Source: an uncultured Christensenellaceae bacterium (lineage in GTDB: Bacteria; Bacillota; Clostridia; Christensenellales; Borkfalkiaceae). From it: 64,000 nt of DNA. Position numbers and translations under genes: made by a program. Positions 58,676-64,000 of this stretch are shown here, in pieces. A model generated the notes under the pieces. The model worked only from the letters and a program-made list of their open reading frames with translations. It was not told where the DNA came from and ran no database searches. Location: NCBI GenBank assembly GCA_910586655.1, contig CAJUIR010000001.1:124001-188000 (forward strand), written 5' to 3'. The stretch's first letter is position 1. The number at the start of each line of letters is the position of its first letter.

Positions 58676-59110
58676 ATGAAAAAGATTATGCGTGTTATAT
58701 CGATTTTTTGTTTTACCGCATTGACAGCCGTTAGTATGGCAGCATGCACGAATGTTCCTTCACAATCGAACGAAACCGAACTTCAAGAAAAAAATATTCC
58801 GAAATGCCCCTATCACCGCTGCATTCCAAATGCGGAGCGGCTGCCCTGTCTGCATGATGACGGAAACGAAAAGTTCCCTTGTATTCCCGTGCCGTACGGC
58901 GAATACGGTGATTATGACAATGACGAACCTATTGACAAAGATTTCACATATGACGGGGGAAATGAAGACGGGTGCGAAACCGACGAAACGGCGGACGGTT
59001 CGGAACACAATGAAGACGACACCCGAAACGATAGCGGATGCAAACGCCGCAAACCTACGCCCCGTTATTTTCGGTTGCTCCCCTTCCCATACAGAAAAAA
59101 TCTGCTTTGA
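58676..59110 (+). CDS. Small acidic lipoprotein of unknown function
   Basis: A 144-residue predicted lipoprotein: a basic start (MKKIMRV), hydrophobic stretch and lipobox MAAC with the lipid Cys at about residue 24. The mature part is Asp/Glu-rich between residues 65 and 120, contains five or six cysteines, and ends basic. No family is recognised. There is no ribosome site; CATACTGT ends 4 nt before the ATG and, with GAATAAAC 14 nt upstream, faintly resembles a sigma-E promoter. A shifted frame (58752-59438) overlaps and is not called. Confidence 0.6.
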   Translation: MKKIMRVISIFCFTALTAVSMAACTNVPSQSNETELQEKNIPKCPYHRCIPNAERLPCLHDDGNEKFPCIPVPYGEYGDYDNDEPIDKDFTYDGGNEDGCETDETADGSEHNEDDTRNDSGCKRRKPTPRYFRLLPFPYRKNLL

Positions 59111-59127
59111 ATCAGCAGATTTTTTTA
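59095..59127 (+). terminator. Bidirectional terminator between the lipoprotein and histidine kinase genes
   Basis: AAATCTGCT, 7-nt loop, AGCAGATTT with A and T runs on either side. It serves both convergent genes. Confidence 0.88.
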
Positions 59128-60600
59128 TTATGATTTATGTTTGGTTTTTTTCTTTTTTTCGGTTTTTTCCTGATGATCCGATTCTTCTGTTTGTTCCGGA
59201 ACCGAAAATTCCACCCAGAAACAACTGCCTTTTCCTTCTTCCGATTCAATGCCGAACGGACAGCCTTGTACCGTTAATATGTTTTTTACGATCGATAATC
59301 CCAAACCTGAGCCCTGCACAGGGCGTTGATGAGATTTTCCCGATCGGTAATAACGATCCCATATGCTGTCTATTTCATCGGGCGGAATTCCTTTTCCGGT
59401 ATCGATTACTTCGAATCTTGATCCGTTTTGGATATTAAACAATCTGATCCTGACGAGTTTATCTTCTCCCGTATAATTTACGGCGTTTCCGATGAGATTG
59501 TATAATACTTGTTCAATGCGCTCTCTGCTCGCAAAGGTATAAATATCATCTTCGACTTCCGTTTCGATGTGATATCCGTTTGTCTCTTTAAGATAATCAA
59601 ACCGGCTTGCAATGCGATACACTTCATCGGAAAGATTGAACACGCTTCCCGTATCGGGCGTGAGTTCGGCACGGATCTTCGAGAGATCGAGCAAATCCCC
59701 GACCAGCGTTGCCAAACGGTCGCTTTCATCAATGATGATCTGCGCGTGAGCATCGCGCTTCTGGCGGTCTTCGCCCGAAATTTCCCGTATCATCGAAGCA
59801 TATGCTTTGATCATGGTCAACGGGGTTTTAAAGTCGTGAGATACGTTTGCGATTAATTCCTTTTGCATTTGATCGGCTTTGGAAATTTCCGTTCTTGCGT
59901 ATTCCAATGCGTCGGAAAGTTCGCAGATCTCCGCGCAATAATAATCCTGTCTAAAACGGAGCGAATAGTTACCCCGCGCGAGTTCCTTTGCGCGTTCTGT
60001 AACTTCCGAAACGGGTTTTGTGATCAATACGGCGACGAACCCGCTGGCGACAAAAGCGAGAACGACTGCGATAAGACCTGTCAGAATGGAAACTAAACGC
60101 AAATTTCCGACGCTGTCGTTCATCCAATCGGCGGGGGTAGAAATATAGAGGTAATACGGTTCCCCTTCTATCATAACGGTATCGCCGTAAGCGATTACCG
60201 ATTTTTCCGAGAATATTTTATATTCGCACCCCTCTAATTTCTTTTTCAGCAATTCTGTCTTTTCGGGATATGCGTCTTGTTCCGTATGATCGGGAAACTT
60301 GCTGGCGCCGTCCTCGCTGAGGACGTAAAGTTGTAACCCGTGTTTATTCGCGATTCCGTAGATCTGTTTGGAAAGCGGAGCCGAACCGTCATGGTTTGCG
60401 ATCGTGTTTACGATCTCGTTGCCCGCTACGTTCAGGTTTTCCGCGATCTGGTTATAGTATCGTTTATGAACGAGTATGTTTTGTACCACACCGTAAATCA
60501 GGATAATAGACAATGCAAAAACAGAAAACGTGAACCATAAAATGAGGTTCAGGCTTCTCCCCGTCCTCATTTTTTTGTTCTTGATTCCGTTTTTCAACAT
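59128..60600 (-). CDS. Sensor histidine kinase
   Basis: A 490-residue membrane kinase. Two membrane helices (about 20-42 and 168-192) flank an extracytoplasmic sensor (45-165). A HAMP domain (ITKPVSEVTERAKELARGNY) follows. The HisKA domain carries the phosphorylated H255 in NVSHDFKTPLTMI, and the HATPase domain shows N box LIGNAVNY, G1 DTGKGIPPDE and G2 GSGLGLSIV. The tail is Lys-rich. It is the partner of the response regulator 3 nt upstream. The signal is unknown; the group resembles envelope-stress kinases. Confidence 0.93.
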   Translation of the reverse strand: MLKNGIKNKKMRTGRSLNLILWFTFSVFALSIILIYGVVQNILVHKRYYNQIAENLNVAGNEIVNTIANHDGSAPLSKQIYGIANKHGLQLYVLSEDGASKFPDHTEQDAYPEKTELLKKKLEGCEYKIFSEKSVIAYGDTVMIEGEPYYLYISTPADWMNDSVGNLRLVSILTGLIAVVLAFVASGFVAVLITKPVSEVTERAKELARGNYSLRFRQDYYCAEICELSDALEYARTEISKADQMQKELIANVSHDFKTPLTMIKAYASMIREISGEDRQKRDAHAQIIIDESDRLATLVGDLLDLSKIRAELTPDTGSVFNLSDEVYRIASRFDYLKETNGYHIETEVEDDIYTFASRERIEQVLYNLIGNAVNYTGEDKLVRIRLFNIQNGSRFEVIDTGKGIPPDEIDSIWDRYYRSGKSHQRPVQGSGLGLSIVKNILTVQGCPFGIESEEGKGSCFWVEFSVPEQTEESDHQEKTEKKKKTKHKS

Positions 60601-60603
60601 AAA

Positions 60604-61269
60604 TTACACCTCGAATTTATAGCCGAGTCCGCGAAGCGTTAAAATAAATTTACGGTATTCTTTCAAATTTCCGCGAAGCATTTTTACGTGCGTATCTACG
60701 GTACGGTCGTCTCCGTAAAAATCGTATCCCCATACTTTGTTCAAAAGTCTGTCACGGGTGAGGGCAACGCCCCGATTTTTCACAAAGTAAAACAACAATT
60801 CGTATTCTTTCGGGGTGAGTTCCGCTTTTTCGCCGTTTACGGTAACGGTACGCCCTATCATATCGATTTTAAGTCCTTCGAACTCGTAAACGTCTTTCAC
60901 TTCCTCTTTGATCGCGCCGCGTTTGATAATGGCATGAATTCGCGCCATGACTTCTTTCGGGGAAAAAGGTTTTGTGACGTAATCGTCCGAACCGATTTCG
61001 AATCCGAATAACTTGTCGTATTCTTCTCCCCTTGCGGAAAGCATGATGACGGGCGTCTGTTTGAATTTGCGGATTTCTTTTACGGCGGAAAATCCATCGA
61101 GCCGAGGCATCATAACGTCCATTAAAATCACGTCGTAATCGTTTTCGCGGCATTTTTTTACCGCCTCCATTCCGTCCTGCGCTTCGTCGGCAGTACCGCC
61201 TTCGAATTCCACGTATTCTCTCAGCGCGGCGCGGATCATTTTTTCGTCGTCAACGATCAGAATTTTCAT
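60604..61269 (-). CDS. OmpR/PhoB-family response regulator
   Basis: A 221-residue protein with a receiver domain: acidic pair in IVDDEKM, phospho-acceptor D51 in VILMDVMMPRLDG, and the conserved Lys in DDYVTKPFSP. The winged-helix effector has TPKEYELLFYFVKN and RTVDTHVKMLRGNL. AGGAGG precedes the ATG. It is cotranscribed with the histidine kinase from a promoter at 61344-61372. Confidence 0.95.
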   Translation of the reverse strand: MKILIVDDEKMIRAALREYVEFEGGTADEAQDGMEAVKKCRENDYDVILMDVMMPRLDGFSAVKEIRKFKQTPVIMLSARGEEYDKLFGFEIGSDDYVTKPFSPKEVMARIHAIIKRGAIKEEVKDVYEFEGLKIDMIGRTVTVNGEKAELTPKEYELLFYFVKNRGVALTRDRLLNKVWGYDFYGDDRTVDTHVKMLRGNLKEYRKFILTLRGLGYKFEV

Positions 61270-61343
61270 AATTCCTCCTATGTACCATCATGCTCTTTTT
61301 TCATCACGTTTCGTTTATCGTTTTGTGAAAATTCCGTGAAATT

Positions 61344-61372
61344 ATTATATCATATTTCGGAAAATGCTGCAA
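61344..61372 (-). promoter_or_regulatory. Sigma-A promoter of the two-component system
   Basis: -35 TTGCAG (61372-61367), 17-bp spacer, extended -10 TGaTATAAT with the hexamer at 61349-61344. The leader is about 65-70 nt. Confidence 0.65.
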
Positions 61373-61402
61373 GAAAAAATTTACAAAAATAAAAACAAAT
61401 GT

Positions 61403-61431
61403 TTGACAAACATACGTTTGTTAATTATAAT
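61403..61431 (+). promoter_or_regulatory. Full-consensus sigma-A promoter of the radical SAM/DUF4130 operon
   Basis: -35 TTGACA (61403-61408), 17-bp spacer, -10 TATAAT (61426-61431), 6 nt to the ATG at 61438: leaderless geometry. Confidence 0.85.
61406..61421. promoter_or_regulatory. LexA-like (SOS) operator
   Basis: ACAAAC-ATAC-GTTTGT, a perfect 6-4-6 palindrome filling the promoter spacer. It differs from the Gram-positive SOS box CGAACRNRYGTTYG only at the second base of the core (A for G). Confidence 0.62.
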
Positions 61432-61437
61432 AGAAGT

Positions 61438-62730
61438 ATGATTTCTCAAGAGAAACTGACCATTCTGACAAACGGAGCAAAATACGATGTATCTTGTTCC
61501 TCCTCGGGAAGTTCGCGGAAAAACCGCGGCGGGATCGGCAACGGCGCCGTTGCCGGTTGCTGCCATTCTTTTACGCCGGACGGAAGATGCGTTTCGCTGT
61601 TAAAAATTTTACTGAGCAACGACTGTATCTTTCATTGCAAATATTGTTTGAATCAGGCAAACGCAGACGTCCCCCGCGCAACCGCGACGCCCGACGAAAT
61701 TTGCGAACTTGTAATCGATTTTTATAAACGCAATTATATCGAAGGATTATTTCTCTCTTCCGCCGTTCATATTTCGCCTAATCATACCATGGAACAATTG
61801 TTACTTACGGTCAGGAAATTGCGCCTCGAATACGGATTTCACGGCTATATTCATGTAAAAGGAATTCCGAATGCAGATCAGACGATCGTAAGAGAAACCG
61901 CCCTCTATGCCGATCGGATGAGTTATAATATCGAACTTCCTTCGGAACAGAGTTTAAAATTGCTTGCTCCGCAAAAGAGCAAAGAAAGTTTGTTGATACC
62001 TATGAAACGCCTTGCACGGGAGACTCAACTGTTTCGCGAAGAACGAAAAGAACACTTTCTCCCCGCAGGACAGACGACGCAGATGATTGTCGGGGCAAGT
62101 CCGGAATCGGACGGACAAATTTTACGGTTGTCGCAAAGTCTGTACCGTTCGAACGGATTAAGACGCGTCTATTATTCGGCTTACGTGCCGGTCGTACACA
62201 ACTCTTTTCTGCCCGACACCCCGGGCGGTGCACTTCGGGAACACCGATTATATCAAGCCGATTGGCTGCTGCGTTTTTACGGATTCAACGTGGAAGAAAT
62301 CGTACCGGAAGGCGAAAATCTCGCCGCCGAGTACGATCCAAAATGCGCCTGGGCGCTTCGAAACATGCACCTGTTTCCCATAGAAATCAACCGTGCTCCG
62401 CTCGAAATGCTTTTGCGTGTTCCGGGAATCGGCGCCAAAAGCGCGTATAAAATTACCGAAGCACGTCGGTTTACTGCGCTGACGTTCGAACACTTAAAGA
62501 AGATGCGCGTAGTTTTGAAGCGGGCGCGGCATTTTATTACGGCAAACGGAAAATTTTACGGAACAGATAATGAAACGGCTGTACGAGGATTTCTCGCCGC
62601 GAACGAAACGGCAAAAAACGCAACCCAACTCAACATATTCACCGATTTTGAAATGGAACAGCGCGAAGCGCAATTTGCGCTTTATTCTAATGCGGAAACA
62701 GCGTTATCCGCGCTTACGGGGGAACTATGA
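61438..62730 (+). CDS. Radical SAM protein with helix-hairpin-helix, putative DNA modification/repair enzyme
   Basis: A 430-residue protein. The radical SAM [4Fe-4S] motif is C63-x3-C67-x2-C70 in CIFHCKYCLNQ, with extra cysteines near the N terminus (20, 41, 42, 51). A TIM-barrel-like core follows, and a C-terminal DNA-binding HhH motif is VPGIGAKSAYKITEARRF. It matches the group annotated as putative DNA modification/repair radical SAM proteins, always paired with a DUF4130 partner. The reaction is unknown. The start at ATG 61438 is chosen from the promoter geometry; an ATG at 61399 lies upstream of the -35. Confidence 0.88.
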   Translation: MISQEKLTILTNGAKYDVSCSSSGSSRKNRGGIGNGAVAGCCHSFTPDGRCVSLLKILLSNDCIFHCKYCLNQANADVPRATATPDEICELVIDFYKRNYIEGLFLSSAVHISPNHTMEQLLLTVRKLRLEYGFHGYIHVKGIPNADQTIVRETALYADRMSYNIELPSEQSLKLLAPQKSKESLLIPMKRLARETQLFREERKEHFLPAGQTTQMIVGASPESDGQILRLSQSLYRSNGLRRVYYSAYVPVVHNSFLPDTPGGALREHRLYQADWLLRFYGFNVEEIVPEGENLAAEYDPKCAWALRNMHLFPIEINRAPLEMLLRVPGIGAKSAYKITEARRFTALTFEHLKKMRVVLKRARHFITANGKFYGTDNETAVRGFLAANETAKNATQLNIFTDFEMEQREAQFALYSNAETALSALTGEL

Positions 62731-63449
62731 TTTATATTTACGACGGAACGCGCGACGGATTTTTAACTGTGTTCCCGACCGCTTATACCGATCGGGAAGC
62801 CCTGCTGATTTCGACGCAACGCCAGTTGATTTTGGGACAACAAACGGTTACGGTACAAACCGATCGGGAATGCGCAACACGAGTAAAAAAACGATTGCTT
62901 TCATTTGATGTAAAATGCATTCAAGATTTGGAAATCATTCTTCGCTGTTCCGATCCCCTGCGCGACGACGTTGCATTTCGTTATATCAAATTGATCGCAC
63001 AAAAAAAGCGCCCCGTGCGCGAAATGCTTGGCGAGGACGCAGTAATGACTGCTAAAGATGATCTATGTAAGGTGAAACACGAATTGGAACGGTTTCGCGG
63101 GTTCGTACGCTTTATGGAAAGCGCAAGCGGCGCGCTTTATGCCCCGATTTCTCCCGATCACGATATTTCGGATCTGATAGCCCTACACTTCCGCGCAAGG
63201 CTTCCGAATTTCCCCTTTGTGATACACGACGTAACGCGTAAAAAAGCCGCAGTATACGATGGAATCAATCTCTTTCAAGCGCCGCTCGAAAATGCGGAAA
63301 TCGTTCTTTCCGCACAGGAACAGGCATGGCAGAACTTATGGAAAAACTATTTCGAACATGTCAATATCATTCCGCGCGAACGGCTCAAACAGCAGCGGGC
63401 ATATCTCCCCGTCAGGTACCGAAAATTCATGCCCGAGTTTGAATCGTAA
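62727..63449 (+). CDS. DUF4130 protein, partner of the radical SAM repair-like enzyme
   Basis: A 240-residue protein of the DUF4130 / probable DNA metabolism family. It opens IYIYDGTRDGFLTVFP and has FRGFVRFME and GALYAPISPDHDI. The C-terminal FPFVIHDVTRKKAAVYDG fits the family. Its architecture suggests a nucleic-acid-acting helper. The start overlaps the radical SAM gene by 4 nt, so the proteins are made together. The role of the pair is not established. Confidence 0.85.
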   Translation: MIYIYDGTRDGFLTVFPTAYTDREALLISTQRQLILGQQTVTVQTDRECATRVKKRLLSFDVKCIQDLEIILRCSDPLRDDVAFRYIKLIAQKKRPVREMLGEDAVMTAKDDLCKVKHELERFRGFVRFMESASGALYAPISPDHDISDLIALHFRARLPNFPFVIHDVTRKKAAVYDGINLFQAPLENAEIVLSAQEQAWQNLWKNYFEHVNIIPRERLKQQRAYLPVRYRKFMPEFES

Positions 63450-63453
63450 ATTA

Positions 63454-63966
63454 TTAAGCATTAAACTCGATTTCCGTAATTCCGTCTTCGACAAGATAAC
63501 ACATTTCTTCGCGTTCGTTTGCATCGTCTGAAATTTGATTCAAATCCAATTTTAAATACTTCATTTCGGCATTTGCAAGCAGAGCGCCTTCTAAATTATA
63601 GATTGCACATTCCGCGGTAAGGAAATGACCGCTCTCTTTTGTGATGACACCCCTTGCAAGAAGTTGGGTTCCGTACGGTACCGGTTTACGGTATTTCGTT
63701 TGGAGCGACGTAGTGACACCGTATGTTTTCTCACCTCCTGCTTTCGCCCAAAGCGCACGGACACCCAATTCGTCGAGCATGGCAGTGATCATCCCTCCGT
63801 GCACTCTGCCTGGGTAACTCTGATGTTCTTCGCGGTACATAAAAAGAGAAATTACGCTTCCATCTTCCATTGAATAAAAGGAAGCACGGAGGCCTGCAGT
63901 GTTATCCAGACCGCAAATAATGCACATTTTACTGTTTCTTTGTTTTTCTTTTACCTTAATCTTCAT
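63454..63966 (-). CDS. Hotdog-fold acyl-CoA thioesterase (PaaI-like)
   Basis: A 170-residue protein with the PaaI/YbgC-type hotdog signature GRVHGGMITAMLDELGVRALW, followed by beta strands GVTTSLQTKYRKPVPYGTQL. The acyl-CoA substrate is unknown. An AAGGG site lies 8 nt before the ATG. The N-terminal 25 residues and Cys-containing MCIICGLDN are additions to the core fold. It converges with the DUF4130 gene, with 4 nt between the stops. Confidence 0.85.
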   Translation of the reverse strand: MKIKVKEKQRNSKMCIICGLDNTAGLRASFYSMEDGSVISLFMYREEHQSYPGRVHGGMITAMLDELGVRALWAKAGGEKTYGVTTSLQTKYRKPVPYGTQLLARGVITKESGHFLTAECAIYNLEGALLANAEMKYLKLDLNQISDDANEREEMCYLVEDGITEIEFNA

Positions 63967-64000
63967 GGCTTTGCCCTTACGATCATGCTTTGATTTTCAG

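Noticed and set aside
58752..59438. A 229-codon + strand frame overlapping the acidic lipoprotein and the histidine kinase
   Set aside because: It is out of frame with a lipoprotein that has a clear signal and lipobox, and its second half is antisense to the kinase domain.
1..64000. CRISPR arrays, rRNA operons, toxin-antitoxin pairs or complete IS elements
   Set aside because: No spaced direct repeats, rRNA signatures, or transposase/toxin motifs were seen on either strand.

Overview
The window looks like chromosomal DNA of an endospore-forming member of the Clostridia, probably an uncultured gut-type lineage. It carries spoIIIAA-AH, spoIVB, spoIIM, yabP and yabQ, a dacF-type carboxypeptidase, an Na+-pumping decarboxylase cluster, a TM1266-type hydrogenase regulator and clostridial gene orders. 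Nothing in it fixes the genus. Gene density is high. Long operons with ATGA or TGATG overlaps and AAGGAG-type ribosome sites dominate.

Layout. 1-4130: operon for a biotin-dependent, Na+-translocating decarboxylase/transcarboxylase (12S-like CT, OadG, biotin carrier, OadB, OadA; OadA runs off the left edge). 4180-6686: TVP38 membrane protein, rnhA, proC, tRNA-Trp. 6772-11058: lysA, dacF, spoIIM, spoIVB. 11125-23697: the old Firmicutes super-cluster read leftward, spoIIIAA-AH, asp23-like, nusB, folD, ispA, dxs, tlyA, nadK, argR, recN and on into spoIVB. accBC, xseAB and spo0A are missing from their usual places. 23819-27827: tRNA-Leu(AAG), lytic transglycosylase, coaE, polA, tRNA-Leu(CAA). 27828-29305: accessory DNA beside the tRNA, with a truncated Zot-like ATPase, strong hairpins and a predicted ~70-nt RNA. 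29306-39728: glk, rho, MBL hydrolase and DUF1934 operon; tyrA; YgjP peptidase and aroA back to back; DtxR regulator and phosphatase; a small XRE protein; and a yabP-yabQ-divIC-ppx-M50 operon. 39791-40847: an AT-rich block with imperfect terminal inverted repeats around a rhomboid protease gene. 40879-46213: aroK-gltX-thyA-folA-typA operon. 46399-51543: secG, rnr, smpB, metY, metA. 51601-54499: tyrS-yigZ-ilvE. 54620-58496: small ORF, WYL regulator with a candidate operator, and a TM1266 regulator plus ABC transporter operon behind a structured leader. 58676-61269: acidic lipoprotein and a two-component system. 61438-63449: radical SAM DNA-repair-like protein plus DUF4130 partner under a LexA-like box. 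63454-63966: hotdog thioesterase.

The most striking signal is promoter architecture. At many transcription-unit heads (lysA, polA, ygjP, aroA, a small XRE gene, the radical SAM gene, and nearly so DUF1934, nadK and aroK) a sigma-A promoter with a 17-bp spacer has its -10 box ending only 6-10 nt before the ATG, and no Shine-Dalgarno sequence is present. This predicts leaderless mRNAs. spoIIIAA shows the same geometry with a sigma-E-like promoter. Genes inside operons keep ordinary ribosome sites.

All coordinates, motifs and promoter spacings were read by eye. No database search or folding program was run, so family names rest on recognised motifs and gene context.
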